Shown in pieces: positions 18,455 to 27,026 of a stretch of 64,000 nt of DNA (position 1 is the first letter of the stretch; the number at the start of each line of letters is the position of its first letter). Source of the stretch: Nocardioides zeae (GTDB taxonomy: Bacteria; Actinomycetota; Actinomycetes; Propionibacteriales; Nocardioidaceae); contig NZ_JAUTAN010000001.1 in assembly GCF_030818655.1 (NCBI RefSeq), positions 62,001 through 126,000 of the forward strand. The letters run 5' to 3'. The position numbers and the translations under genes are program-made. Below the pieces are notes generated by a model that saw nothing but the letters and a program-made list of their open reading frames with translations, ran no database searches and was not told the DNA's origin.

Positions 18455-19249
18455 ATGAGCGAACGAGCGCCGGTGCGCACCTGGCTGACCGACATGGACG
18501 GCGTGCTGGTCCACGAGGAGGAGCCGATCCCCGGCGCCGCCGAGTTCGTGGAGACGTTGCAGGCGTCCGGCCTCGAGTTCCTCGTGCTGACCAACAACTC
18601 GATCTACACGCCCCGCGACCTCCGCGCCCGCCTCCTGGGCAGCGGGATCGACATCCCCGAGGACCGCATCTGGACCTCCGCGCTCGCCACCGCCCAGTTC
18701 CTCGCCGACCAGCGGCCGCACGGCACCGCGTACGTCGTGGGGGAGGCCGGGCTGACCACCGCGCTCCACGACGTGGGCTACGTGCAGACCGACCGCGACC
18801 CGGACTACGTCGTGCTGGGCGAGACCAGGACGTACTCGTTCGAGGCCATCACCCGTGCCATCCGCCTCGTCGAGGGCGGGGCGCGGTTCATCGCGACCAA
18901 CCCCGACCCGAGCGGCCCGAGCCAGCAGGGCAAGCTCCCGGCCACCGGTGCCGTCGCGGCCCTCATCACGGCGGCGACGGGACGCGCGCCGTACTTCGTG
19001 GGGAAGCCGAACGCGCTCATGATGCGCAGCGCGCTCGACCGGCTCGAGGCGCACTCGGCGACGACGGTGATGATCGGCGACCGGATGGACACCGATGTCG
19101 TGTCGGGGCTCGAGGCGGGCCTGCGGACGATCCTCGTGCTGACCGGCTCGACGCCGCGGGCGCACGTGGGGAACTTCCCCTACCAGCCGACGCGCATCGC
19201 GGAGTCGATCGCCGACGTCGTGCCGCTGGTGGCGGAGGGGCGGATCTAG
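18455..19249 (+). CDS. HAD-IIA family phosphatase (NagD-like)
   Basis: 264 residues. HAD motif I is [14 protein letters not shown] (the first Asp is the nucleophile), motif II is FLVLTNNS, Lys of motif III lies in [10 protein letters not shown], and motif IV is [17 protein letters not shown]. The large C2 cap between motifs II and III places it in class IIA with NagD, a cytoplasmic phosphatase for nucleotide or sugar phosphates. ATG at 18455 is used because homologues begin there. No operon partner; it is followed by the 19277-19518 repeat region. Confidence 0.9.
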   Translation: MSERAPVRTWLTDMDGVLVHEEEPIPGAAEFVETLQASGLEFLVLTNNSIYTPRDLRARLLGSGIDIPEDRIWTSALATAQFLADQRPHGTAYVVGEAGLTTALHDVGYVQTDRDPDYVVLGETRTYSFEAITRAIRLVEGGARFIATNPDPSGPSQQGKLPATGAVAALITAATGRAPYFVGKPNALMMRSALDRLEAHSATTVMIGDRMDTDVVSGLEAGLRTILVLTGSTPRAHVGNFPYQPTRIAESIADVVPLVAEGRI

Positions 19250-19276
19250 CTCGGGTCGGTTCCGCGCCCGACCCCT

Positions 19277-19324
19277 GGACGTCATGCGGTGCGGTGCCCG
19301 GGGGCGGCGGTGCGCATGACGTCC
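19277..19324. repeat. 48-bp dyad repeat A, copy 1
   Basis: Arms GGACGTCATGCG and CGCATGACGTCC (12 bp, perfect) enclose a 24-base G-rich centre. It is identical to copy 2 and lies between the convergent phosphatase and FN3-protein genes. Confidence 0.85.
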
Positions 19325-19380
19325 CGCAGTGGGAGCGGCGGTGTTCTCGGCGAGCCGGTTCGCCGGCTGGCGGGGTACGG

Positions 19381-19436
19381 AACTGTGCGGCTGGGGCAGT
19401 CGGGATGGGGGCGAGACACGTCCGAGCCGCACATTT
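19381..19436. repeat. Dyad repeat C (relative of repeat B)
   Basis: AACTGTGCGGCT (19381-19392) is matched by AGCCGCACATTT (19425-19436) with one mismatch. The arms and the GCGGCTGG context resemble the inverted arms inside the 129-bp repeats at 29.1-29.4 kb. It lies between the two A copies. Confidence 0.6.
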
Positions 19437-19470
19437 CGGAGCCTCTGGTGGTCGGTCGGCCGCGCCCCCC

Positions 19471-19518
19471 GGACGTCATGCGGTGCGGTGCCCGGGGGCG
19501 GCGGTGCGCATGACGTCC
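19471..19518. repeat. 48-bp dyad repeat A, copy 2
   Basis: Identical to the copy 194 bp to the left. It ends 11 bases after the FN3-protein stop codon on the other strand, so it could act as a terminator for both flanking genes. Confidence 0.85.
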
Positions 19519-19529
19519 CGGAGCCGGCC

Positions 19530-22500
19530 TCACTTCAGCGTGATCTTCACCGGCGGCTGGCTCGGCGGGCTCTGCCCCGCGACGTTCGTCGCGTAGACGA
19601 CGAAGTAGTGGTTGCGCGCCGGCAGGTTGCGGAACGTCAGCGTGCCCTGGCTGGCCGGCACGGTGGTGAAGGTGCTGTTGTGCTGGACGGTGTACTGCAG
19701 CACGCGCGCCCCGTTGTCCGACGGCGGCGGGCGCCAGGAGACGGTGACGTTGCGGCCGCTCACGGTCACCTTCGGGGGCGCGGGGGCGGCCGGGGCGGCG
19801 ACGGTGATGGTGACCCGTCGCGTCGGGCTCGCGACGGACTCGCCGATCACGTTGACGGCGGTGACGGTGAAGTCGTAGGTGCCGCGCGGCAGGTCGGTGA
19901 AGTCGATGCGGGTGCGGTCGGCGGGCACGGTGAAGGTCTCGCCGTTGCGGCGCACGACGTAGTGGCTGATCGGCTCGCCGTTGGGGTCGGGCGGATACCA
20001 GGCGAGGTACATGTCGTTCACCGTCGCCTTCGCGTAGGGCTGCGCGATGGTCGCGGGCACCCCGGCGGGCGTGACGACGGCGGTGGGCGTGGAGGCCTCG
20101 GACTCGCCGACGGCGTTGACGGCCACGACGCGGAAGCTGTAGCCGGCGCCGTTGCGCAGCCCGGTGAGGGTCGCGGTGGTCGCGTCCGCGGGCACGCTGA
20201 CGCTCACGGGCGGCTGGTCGACGGCGGTGCCGCGCACGACGTACCCCGTCACCGGGCTGCCCCCGTCGTCCGCCGCGCCGACCCAGGTGACGGTCGCCGA
20301 CCGGTCGCCGCGCACGGCGCTCGCGCCGGTGGGCGCGCTGGGCACGGTCGCGTCGCAGCGGAGGTCCTCGTCGCCGAGGGCGACGGCGCGGGCGCGCTCG
20401 GCCTCGGTGCGGGCGGGGGTGCAGGTGGTGCCGGCGATGACGACGGTCTCGCCGGAGGGCACGAAGCGGATGACGGTGCCGTCGGCGGGGCGCGGGGTGG
20501 CGGTGCGCTGCTTGTCGTACGTCGCGGGTGTCAGCGTCGTCGGCGAGCCGCACGCGTCGCCGGTGGCGACCGCCGCGCAGTCGGCGAGGGGGATGAGCGC
20601 GCCGCCGGCGGCCCGGGCGGTCACGGGGGTGACGGCCCCGCTGACGGGGTCGGTGACGGTGGAGCGCACGAGGGTGCCGTCGGTGGCGGTACGGCGCACG
20701 TGGCCGCCCCACGGCGCCGCGGTCGAGCCGGCGTTGCGGAGCGCGGCGGCGTCGACGCGGACGACGGGCTGGGTGCCGCCGTAGGGGTCCCACGAATCGA
20801 CGGTGAAGGCGGCGCCACCGGCGAAGACGTGCACGGTCGCCCGCGCGCCGCTGCTGAGGACCGCGCTGACGAAGGTGCCGTCGAGCGGGGTGGCACGGAG
20901 GTGGGCGTGGCGGCGGTCGACGGCCACGTCGGGGGTGTCGACGGCACCGTCGACGGCGGTCGCAGCGACGCTGACCGCGGGCGGGACCTCGCCACCGATG
21001 GCGGCGACGGAGGTGGCGGCGATCGGCGCGCGGCCCGCGACGCGGTAGAACCGCTCGCTCGCGCTCCCGCCGCTGCCGGCGGGGACGCGGAGCAGGGTGC
21101 CCTCGGCGGGGTACGCCGCAAGCCGGTCCCAGTCGCCCCCGGTGCCGGCGCGGTCGATGGCCGCGTCGTCGACCCAGCTGGTGGTCGGGCGGGCCCCGAA
21201 GCCGTCCCAGGAGTCGATCCACTGCGGGGAGCCACCGGCGACGACGAAGACGTCGTTGCTGGTGCGGCCCTTGAGGTAGGTGCCCTCGGGGGGCCGCGAG
21301 CGGAGGTGGGTGAAGGCCCCGCCGGCGCCGGTCTGGCCGGCCTTGTCGACGGTCTCCTCGCCGACCCAGACGACGCGGGGGCTGCCGAACGCGGCGACGT
21401 CGTCGACCCGGAGCGGTGCGCCGCCGGCGACGACGAACATGCGCCCCGAGTAGGCGGCGCGCAGCATCGTGCCCTCGGCGGGGATCTGGCGGAGCACGTC
21501 GTAGCGCGCGTCGGTGCCGATCGCGTCGACGACCTTGTCGTCGACGTCGACGACCCCCGCGGGCGCGGTGATGTCGGGCATGTAGACGGGCGCGCCGCCG
21601 GCCACCCGGAAGAGGCGCTTCGAGCCGTAGCCCCGCAGGTAGGTGTTGTCGGGGATCGCGGTCTTGAGGGTCGCCCAGTGGGCGGCGGTGTAGACGTGCT
21701 CGGGCTTCTGGCCGCCGACGGCGGCCCAGCTGCTGACGTACGTCGGCGCTCCGCCCACGATGCGGTAGATGCTGCCCGCGTAGCGCACGAAGTCGCCCTC
21801 GTCGGCGCGGTCGACCCCGGCGTAGGCGACCTCGGTGCTGTCGCAGGCGGCGTTGTTGGCGGTGGGGAGCGCGGTGGAGAGCATCGCGATGGGGGCGTCG
21901 GCGCCGATGACCGCGTAGTTGTCGTACTTGACCCAGCAGGCCTTCTGGAAGTCCGTGTGGGTGTGGATGCCGCTGGTGGTGCAGACGCGCCAGGACGAGG
22001 AGTAGGGCCAGCCGTCGGAGGTGCCGTCGGCGCAGGCGCTGTTGGGGGCCGTGCCGGTCGCGAGGTAGCCGATCGTGGTGCCGGGCGGGAACGCCGGGGT
22101 GCTGGTCGAGACCTGCACGTCGCGCAGGTGGCCGTAGCGGATCTGGGAGACGAAGCCGCCGTTGACCATGACGTCGAGGGTCACCATCGTGCCGGCGCCG
22201 TTGTTGTTGTTCGCGACCCTGGAGACCTTGAGGGTCACGTCGCCGTCGAAGGAGCGCATGTTGGGCTTCACGGCGGCGCCGGGGCCCTTGTGGATGTCCC
22301 AGGAGAACCCGCCGAGCAGGCGGGGCGTGTGGTCCTTGGGCGCGACGATGCCGGTCCGGCCACCGCCGTCGAACGGCATGTAGACCACGACGCGGGTCCC
22401 GCCGACGGCCGCGTCCGCCGGGGCGGAGGTCGTCGTGAGCGTGACGGCAGCGAGCGCGCTGGCGAGCAGCAGCAGGCCGACGGCGAGGGTGACGACGCGC

Positions 22501-22547
22501 CGCACGGGGGAGGGCGCGCGCCATCGAGGGGGGAGGTCGACCAGCAC
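19530..22547 (-). CDS. Large secreted protein: LytM-like domain, GGAP repeats, three FN3 domains
   Basis: 1,005 residues from a GTG at 22547 (leaderless; TAGATT 7 bases upstream). A signal peptide (VVTLAVGLLLLASALAAVTL, ending near ADA) implies export. Residues about 60-220 resemble the M23/LytM barrel, with IRYGHLRDV and GIHTHTDF in place of the active-site motifs. Six to eight repeats of about 65-75 residues follow, each with a (V/I)AGGAP-like core and a GT(Y/L/M)LR segment. The C-terminus has three fibronectin type III domains (about 730-1005). It probably binds wall or polysaccharide; enzymatic activity is uncertain. No known name. Confidence 0.8.
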   Translation of the reverse strand: MLVDLPPRWRAPSPVRRVVTLAVGLLLLASALAAVTLTTTSAPADAAVGGTRVVVYMPFDGGGRTGIVAPKDHTPRLLGGFSWDIHKGPGAAVKPNMRSFDGDVTLKVSRVANNNNGAGTMVTLDVMVNGGFVSQIRYGHLRDVQVSTSTPAFPPGTTIGYLATGTAPNSACADGTSDGWPYSSSWRVCTTSGIHTHTDFQKACWVKYDNYAVIGADAPIAMLSTALPTANNAACDSTEVAYAGVDRADEGDFVRYAGSIYRIVGGAPTYVSSWAAVGGQKPEHVYTAAHWATLKTAIPDNTYLRGYGSKRLFRVAGGAPVYMPDITAPAGVVDVDDKVVDAIGTDARYDVLRQIPAEGTMLRAAYSGRMFVVAGGAPLRVDDVAAFGSPRVVWVGEETVDKAGQTGAGGAFTHLRSRPPEGTYLKGRTSNDVFVVAGGSPQWIDSWDGFGARPTTSWVDDAAIDRAGTGGDWDRLAAYPAEGTLLRVPAGSGGSASERFYRVAGRAPIAATSVAAIGGEVPPAVSVAATAVDGAVDTPDVAVDRRHAHLRATPLDGTFVSAVLSSGARATVHVFAGGAAFTVDSWDPYGGTQPVVRVDAAALRNAGSTAAPWGGHVRRTATDGTLVRSTVTDPVSGAVTPVTARAAGGALIPLADCAAVATGDACGSPTTLTPATYDKQRTATPRPADGTVIRFVPSGETVVIAGTTCTPARTEAERARAVALGDEDLRCDATVPSAPTGASAVRGDRSATVTWVGAADDGGSPVTGYVVRGTAVDQPPVSVSVPADATTATLTGLRNGAGYSFRVVAVNAVGESEASTPTAVVTPAGVPATIAQPYAKATVNDMYLAWYPPDPNGEPISHYVVRRNGETFTVPADRTRIDFTDLPRGTYDFTVTAVNVIGESVASPTRRVTITVAAPAAPAPPKVTVSGRNVTVSWRPPPSDNGARVLQYTVQHNSTFTTVPASQGTLTFRNLPARNHYFVVYATNVAGQSPPSQPPVKITLK

Positions 22548-22554
22548 GCAGGGC

Positions 22555-22560
22555 AATCTA
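22555..22560 (-). promoter_or_regulatory. Leaderless-type -10 for the FN3 protein gene
   Basis: TAGATT on the minus strand, 7 bases before the GTG at 22547. This decides the start over an in-frame TTG at 22556, which overlaps the -10. Confidence 0.5.
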
Positions 22561-22656
22561 TGGGGCTGGAGAGACGTGTGGGACGAAAGAGGTTGAACTA
22601 CAAATGAGTAGTTCTCCGGGTGGTCGTCGGGTGATCGCGCGGGGCGGTCGGAGGGA

Positions 22657-22694
22657 CCACCGGGCGCAGCTGCTCGGGTCGCCGCGCCCGGTGG
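22657..22694 (-). terminator. Hairpin after the small membrane protein gene
   Basis: Perfect 11-bp stem CCACCGGGCGC/GCGCCCGGTGG with a 16-base loop, 14 bases past the stop of the gene at 22708-22944. Confidence 0.6.
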
Positions 22695-22707
22695 GGTCAG
22701 GGAACTT

Positions 22708-22944
22708 CTACGGGGACGGTCTGAGCTGGCGGACCCCCGTGCTGGTCGCCGCGTAGAGCATCGCGGACGTCGAGAACACGAGCGCGCCGTCGTTGCTGGC
22801 CAGGGGATCGGTCAACAGCCACAGCCCCGCGCAGAGCGCCAGGCCGGCGGCCACCATCGGCCATCCCGGTCGCGCGGCACGAACCACCCCGATGACCGCG
22901 CCGACGCCGAGCGCGAGAGGAGAGGCCAGTGTCGCGAGCGTCAT
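22708..22944 (-). CDS. Small membrane protein, unknown
   Basis: 78 residues with an excellent ribosome site (GGAGGAGG) 6 bases before the ATG. Three hydrophobic stretches (about 4-22, 29-46, 52-68) suggest a small polytopic membrane protein. I do not recognise the family. It is divergent from the Tad pilus operon and could share its regulatory region, so a link to pilus assembly is possible but unproven. Confidence 0.65.
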   Translation of the reverse strand: MTLATLASPLALGVGAVIGVVRAARPGWPMVAAGLALCAGLWLLTDPLASNDGALVFSTSAMLYAATSTGVRQLRPSP

Positions 22945-23059
22945 CGCACCTCCTCCTGTGCCCCGAGGGGGAGGAGGTGTCGAGCTGTGGCGCTTCCCCC
23001 CGGGGCGAACCCGAGCGCCGCGCCCAACATAGATGGGCACGTCGGAATGGCGCAACGGG

Positions 23060-23106
23060 TTGTCCACAGCTCGACTGGGTCTCTCGCTTGGTGAAATTGT
23101 GGACAA
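23060..23106. promoter_or_regulatory. Two inverted DnaA-box-like sites upstream of the pilus operon
   Basis: TTGTCCACA at 23060-23068 and its inverse TTGTGGACAA at 23097-23106 match the actinobacterial DnaA box TTGTCCACA. They lie 77-123 bases before the CpaF gene, in a locally AT-richer stretch. Confidence 0.5.
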
Positions 23107-23182
23107 GCGGTTGCGTTGGCTGTGCGCAGCGTCGTCCAATGTTCTCGCTTCGTGATGGACCTCTACTCGGGACGAGGAACTC

Positions 23183-24496
23183 ATGTCGATCGCCGACGCT
23201 CCGGCGCGCTCTGACGGCGCTGCCAGCTCTTCTGCGCGTCCTGCGCCGGTGGCGCCGGTGGCGCCGGCGGCTCCTGCGGCTGTCGTGGATGCGCTGGACT
23301 CGATGGTGCGCGAGGCCGTCCGCGGCCAGGGCATCGACCCGCAGCGCGACACCGCGGCGGTGCGCCGTCTGGCGGAGGCCGCGGTGCGCGAGCACGACGA
23401 GCGGAGCCTGACCGGTGCGGTGCAGCGGTTGGCGGACCCGTCGGCGGTCGTGGCCGAGGTGGTGGCGCGGATCGCGGGGTTCGGTCCGCTGCAGCCGCTG
23501 CTCGACGACCCGACGATCGAGGAGGTCTGGATCAACGACCCGTCCCGCATCTGGGTCGCTCGCAACGGCCGCCACGAGCTGACGAACCTCATGCTGACGC
23601 CCGCGCAGGTGGCCGAGCTCGTCGAGCGCATGCTCAAGAGCAGCGGTCGGCGGCTCGACGTCTCGAGCCCGTTCGTCGACGCCATGCTGCCCGACGGGCA
23701 CCGGCTGCACGTGGTGCTCGAGGGCATCAGCCGCGGCTTCACCGCGGTGAACATCCGCAAGTTCGTGCTCCGGGCGGCGCGGCTGGATGACCTGGTCGAG
23801 CTGCGGTCGCTGACCCCGCAGGCCGCGGCGTTCCTGACGGCGGCGGTGCGGGCGGGTCTGAACGTCCTGGTGGCTGGAGGAACGCAGTCGGGCAAGACCA
23901 CGATGCTCAACTGCCTCGCGGCCGCGATCCCCGGGGGCGACCGGGTGATCAGTGCGGAGGAAGTCTTCGAATTGCGGTTCCCGCACCCCGACTGGGTCGC
24001 CCTCCAGACCCGCCAGGCGGGACTCGAGGGCACGGGCGAGGTGCCGCTGCGCGCGCTGGTGAAGGAGGCGCTGCGGATGCGGCCCTCCCGGGTCGTCGTC
24101 GGCGAGGTGCGCGCCGAGGAGTGCCTCGACCTGCTCCTCGCCCTCAACTCGGGACTCCCCGGCATGTGCACGCTCCACGCCAACAGCGCACGCGAGGCCC
24201 TGGTCAAGATGTGCACGCTCCCGTTGCTCGCCGGCGAGAACATCTCCTCGCGCTTCGTCGTGCCCACCGTGGCCAGCTCGGTCGACCTCGTCGTCCACCT
24301 CGGCATCGACGCCGGCGGCGTACGCCGCGTGAACGAGATCGTCGGCGTGCCCGGCCGGGTGGAGAACGACGTCATCGAGGTCGAGCCCCTCTTCGTGCGG
24401 TCCGCCGGCGAGCTGCGACGCGCCAACGGTCATGCGCCGCGCCTCGCGGCCTTCGAGCGCGCCGGCATCGACGTGCACCGGATCCTGGCGGCCTGA
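23183..24496 (+). CDS. cpaF: Flp/Tad pilus assembly ATPase CpaF/TadA
   Basis: 437 residues. It is a secretion-superfamily ATPase that powers assembly of Flp pili at the inner face of the membrane. An Ala/Pro-rich N-terminus is followed by the CpaF core: IAGFGPLQPLLDDPTIEEVWIN, Walker A GGTQSGKTT, the acidic Walker B and Asp box (RPSRVVVGEVRAEE), and the His box GMCTLHANSAREAL. GAGGAAC precedes the ATG. It heads a tightly spaced operon with TadB, TadC, a small pilin-like protein and three TadE/TadG-like proteins, in the same order as the Rv3659c-Rv3654c cluster of Mycobacterium tuberculosis. Confidence 0.93.
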   Translation: MSIADAPARSDGAASSSARPAPVAPVAPAAPAAVVDALDSMVREAVRGQGIDPQRDTAAVRRLAEAAVREHDERSLTGAVQRLADPSAVVAEVVARIAGFGPLQPLLDDPTIEEVWINDPSRIWVARNGRHELTNLMLTPAQVAELVERMLKSSGRRLDVSSPFVDAMLPDGHRLHVVLEGISRGFTAVNIRKFVLRAARLDDLVELRSLTPQAAAFLTAAVRAGLNVLVAGGTQSGKTTMLNCLAAAIPGGDRVISAEEVFELRFPHPDWVALQTRQAGLEGTGEVPLRALVKEALRMRPSRVVVGEVRAEECLDLLLALNSGLPGMCTLHANSAREALVKMCTLPLLAGENISSRFVVPTVASSVDLVVHLGIDAGGVRRVNEIVGVPGRVENDVIEVEPLFVRSAGELRRANGHAPRLAAFERAGIDVHRILAA

Positions 24497-24497
24497 C

Positions 24498-25352
24498 GTG
24501 GGGGCGGTCGTCGGGCTCGGGGTGGGCATCGGCCTGCTCCTCGTCTGGTCCGCGTTCGTCGTGCCGCGCCGACCGCGCTCGGCTCCGCGCACACCCGGGC
24601 CCCTGACCACGCGCCTGCTCGCGGCGGGACTCGGCCACGTGTCCGCGTCGTCGCTGCTGGTCCTCTGCGGGGTCCTCGGCGTCGCGGTGGCGTTCCTCCT
24701 CCAGGTGCTGACCCGCACGGCGCCGGTCGCGGTCGTGATGGGGTTGCTCGCGGCGTACCTGCCCGTGGCGCTCGTCGGTGCCCGCGCCCGTCGGCGACGG
24801 GCGGAGTTCGCGGACGTCTGGCCCGACGCGGTCGACAACCTCGCCTCGGCCGTGCGCGCCGGGCTGTCGCTGCCCGACGCCCTCGTCGCCCTCGGTGAGC
24901 GGGGGCCGGAGCCGCTGCGGCCGGCGTTCGCCGCCTTCGCGCTCGACTACCAGGTGACGGGCCGCTTCTCCGACTGCCTCGACCGGTTGAAGGAACGGCT
25001 GGCGGACCCCGTCGGCGACCGCGTCGTCGAGGGGCTGCGCGTCGCGCGCGAGGTAGGCGGGGGTGACCTCGGGCGGCTCCTCCGCAACCTGTCGGGCTAC
25101 CTGCGCGACGACGCACGACTCCGCTCCGAGCTGGCGGCCCGTCAGGCGTGGACGGTCAACGGGGCACGCCTCGCGGTCGCCGCGCCGTGGCTGGTGCTGC
25201 TGATGATGGCGTTCCAGGGCGAGGTGATCCGGCGCTACGCGACACCGACCGGCACCGTCGTCCTCGTCGTGGGCGCGCTGGTGTGCGTGGCGTCCTACCG
25301 CTTGATGACCTGGATCGGTCGTCTCCCCGTCGAGCGGCGGATCCTCCAGTGA
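24498..25352 (+). CDS. tadB: Tad pilus inner-membrane platform protein TadB
   Basis: 284 residues from a GTG one base after the cpaF stop. It has a T2SSF (GspF-like) domain with WPDAVDNLASAVRAGLSLPDALVALG and REVGGGDLGRLLRNLSGYLRDDA, flanked by hydrophobic helices at the N-terminus (two pairs) and C-terminus (two). It forms the membrane platform on which CpaF acts. Its stop overlaps the TadC GTG. Confidence 0.88.
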   Translation: MGAVVGLGVGIGLLLVWSAFVVPRRPRSAPRTPGPLTTRLLAAGLGHVSASSLLVLCGVLGVAVAFLLQVLTRTAPVAVVMGLLAAYLPVALVGARARRRRAEFADVWPDAVDNLASAVRAGLSLPDALVALGERGPEPLRPAFAAFALDYQVTGRFSDCLDRLKERLADPVGDRVVEGLRVAREVGGGDLGRLLRNLSGYLRDDARLRSELAARQAWTVNGARLAVAAPWLVLLMMAFQGEVIRRYATPTGTVVLVVGALVCVASYRLMTWIGRLPVERRILQ

Positions 25353-26296
25353 GCCCGGCCTGGTGGGGTGCGTTGCTCGGCCTCGTCGCCGGGGGTGGCC
25401 TCGTGCTCGTCCTCGCGCGCGTCCGGGCGATCCGGCGGCCCTCGCTGGAGCTGCGGGTGCTGCCGTACGTCCGCGCCGTCACGCCCGTCGAGGGCCCGAC
25501 GCGTCCGACGACGGCCCCGGGACGCGGTGGCACGACAGCCGCGGTGGTCGGTGTGTTCGGCCCCAGCGTGCGGCGCGCGGCCGATGCCGTCGAGAAGGTG
25601 CTGGGCGGCAGTGCGTCCGTACGCCGCCGTCTCGCCCGCGCCGGACTCGACCGGTCGGTGCACGACTTCCGCGTCGAGCAGGTGGTCTGGGGGCTCGCCG
25701 CCTTCGGCGCCGCTGCCGTGTGGGGTGCGGTGCGCACCCTCGCCGACCCCGGAGCGGCTGTCGGTTCGGTGGTGCTCTGCCTCCTCGCGTTCGTGTGCGG
25801 GGTGCTGGCGCGGGAGCAGCGCCTGACGGCGCAGGTACGGCGCCGCGAGCGCCGCATCGTCGAGGAGTTCCCCACCGTGGCCGAGCTGCTCGCGCTCGCG
25901 GTCGCTGCGGGCGAGGGCCCGGTTGCCGCCCTGGAGCGCGTCGTCGCGCGCAGCGGGGGCGACCTCTCCCGCGACCTGGCCGCCGTGCTCGCCGCGATCC
26001 GCACCGGCGAGCCGGTCGCCGAAGCCTTCGACCGGATGGCCGCGACGACCGGCCTCCCGCTCGTCGCCCGCTTCGCCTCGGGCATCGCCGTGGCCGTCGA
26101 GCGCGGTACGCCGCTGGCCGACGTCCTCCACGCCCAGGCCGCCGAGGTGCGGGACGCGGGTCGGCGGGAGCTCATCGAGTCCGCCGCCCGTCGCGAGGTC
26201 GTCATGATGGTGCCGGTCGTCTTCCTCGTGCTGCCCGTCACCGTGCTGTTCGTCTTCTACCCGGGCGTGGTCGGGCTCCGGCTCGTCGCGCCCTGA
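25349..26296 (+). CDS. tadC: Tad pilus inner-membrane platform protein TadC
   Basis: 315 residues, GTG overlapping the tadB stop. The T2SSF domain contains EEFPTVAELLALAVAAGEGPVAALERV and ALVARFASG-like helices, with terminal hydrophobic segments (VVMMVPVVFLVLPVTVLFVFYPG). It is the partner of TadB in the pilus platform. A tandem repeat separates it from the next gene. Confidence 0.87.
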   Translation: MSPAWWGALLGLVAGGGLVLVLARVRAIRRPSLELRVLPYVRAVTPVEGPTRPTTAPGRGGTTAAVVGVFGPSVRRAADAVEKVLGGSASVRRRLARAGLDRSVHDFRVEQVVWGLAAFGAAAVWGAVRTLADPGAAVGSVVLCLLAFVCGVLAREQRLTAQVRRRERRIVEEFPTVAELLALAVAAGEGPVAALERVVARSGGDLSRDLAAVLAAIRTGEPVAEAFDRMAATTGLPLVARFASGIAVAVERGTPLADVLHAQAAEVRDAGRRELIESAARREVVMMVPVVFLVLPVTVLFVFYPGVVGLRLVAP

Positions 26297-26304
26297 TCCG
26301 TCGC

Positions 26305-26359
26305 CAGCCACCACCAGCCACCACCAGCCACCACCAGCCACCACCAGCCACCACCAGCA
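26305..26359 (+). repeat. 10-bp minisatellite (AGCCACCACC)n
   Basis: The 10-base unit AGCCACCACC is repeated five times without error between tadC and the small pilin-like gene, ending 25 bases before the next ATG and outside any likely reading frame. Slippage here would change the intergenic length. Confidence 0.9.
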
Positions 26360-26383
26360 AGGAAGCAGAGAGAAGGAGGGGCA

Positions 26384-26629
26384 ATGTCCGTCTCGGGACT
26401 CCTCACCCCCGTCGTCCGGTCCGTCGTCGTCCTCGGGGCGTGGCTCGCCCGACTGGCGCTGCCCGACCAGGTCGGGGTGCGTCGGCGCACGCAGCGCGGC
26501 GACGTCCCCGGGTGGGTCATGGTGACCGTCATGACCGCCGGGTTGGTCTACGCGATCTGGACCTTCGCCGGGCCGGAGCTCAACGCCATGTTGGCGCGGG
26601 CTCTCGGCAGCGTCAGTGGGCTCGGCTAG
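26384..26629 (+). CDS. Small Flp-pilin-position membrane protein
   Basis: 81 residues with a strong ribosome site (GAAGGAGGGG). One clear membrane helix (VPGWVMVTVMTAGLVYAIWTFAG, about residues 44-66) follows a basic region ending RRTQRGD. By position it corresponds to the Flp pilin, but the usual pilin signature (GxTTAEYA) is absent: the helix begins RGDVPGWVMVT. It could be a divergent pilin or an accessory protein. It overlaps the start of the next gene by 14 bases. Confidence 0.65.
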   Translation: MSVSGLLTPVVRSVVVLGAWLARLALPDQVGVRRRTQRGDVPGWVMVTVMTAGLVYAIWTFAGPELNAMLARALGSVSGLG

Positions 26630-27026
26630 GCGACGCCGCCGCGACCAGCGCGGGTCGGCGATCGTCGACTTCGTGCTGGTGCTCGCCGTGCTCCTCCCGT
26701 TGTTCGCCGGCATCGTGCAGGTCGCGCTCGTCCTGCACGTCCGCAACACGTTGACGTCCGCGGCGTCGGAGGGGGCGCGGCACGCGGCGACGTACGACCA
26801 CGACCTCGCCGACGGCGAGCAGCGCACGCGTGAGGAGATCGCGCGTGCGCTGGCGGCACGGTTTGCGGACGAGGTGCGGATCGAGGAGCACGTCGTGGAG
26901 GGACAGCCCGGCGTGCGGGTGACCGTCGAGGCGACGGTCCCGGCGTTCGGCCTGGGCGGCCCCGCGGTGAGCATCCGGGTGCGGGGCCACGCCGTCGAGG
27001 AAGTGGTCGACGGGAGTGGTGGATGA
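26616..27026 (+). CDS. TadE-family pilus protein
   Basis: 136 residues. The N-terminus RRRRRDQRGSAIVDFVLVLAVLLPLFAGIVQVALVLHVRN is a class III prepilin-like signal: basic tail, Gly-Ser cleavage point, acidic residue at +5, then one helix, as in TadE pseudopilins. The remainder is an extracytoplasmic domain. The GTG overlaps the preceding gene, and its stop overlaps the next ATG (ATGA). Confidence 0.85.
   Translation: MGSARRRRRDQRGSAIVDFVLVLAVLLPLFAGIVQVALVLHVRNTLTSAASEGARHAATYDHDLADGEQRTREEIARALAARFADEVRIEEHVVEGQPGVRVTVEATVPAFGLGGPAVSIRVRGHAVEEVVDGSGG

Noticed and set aside
26305..26359. Possible CRISPR array
   Set aside because: Units are 10 bases and directly adjacent with no spacers; this is a simple tandem repeat.
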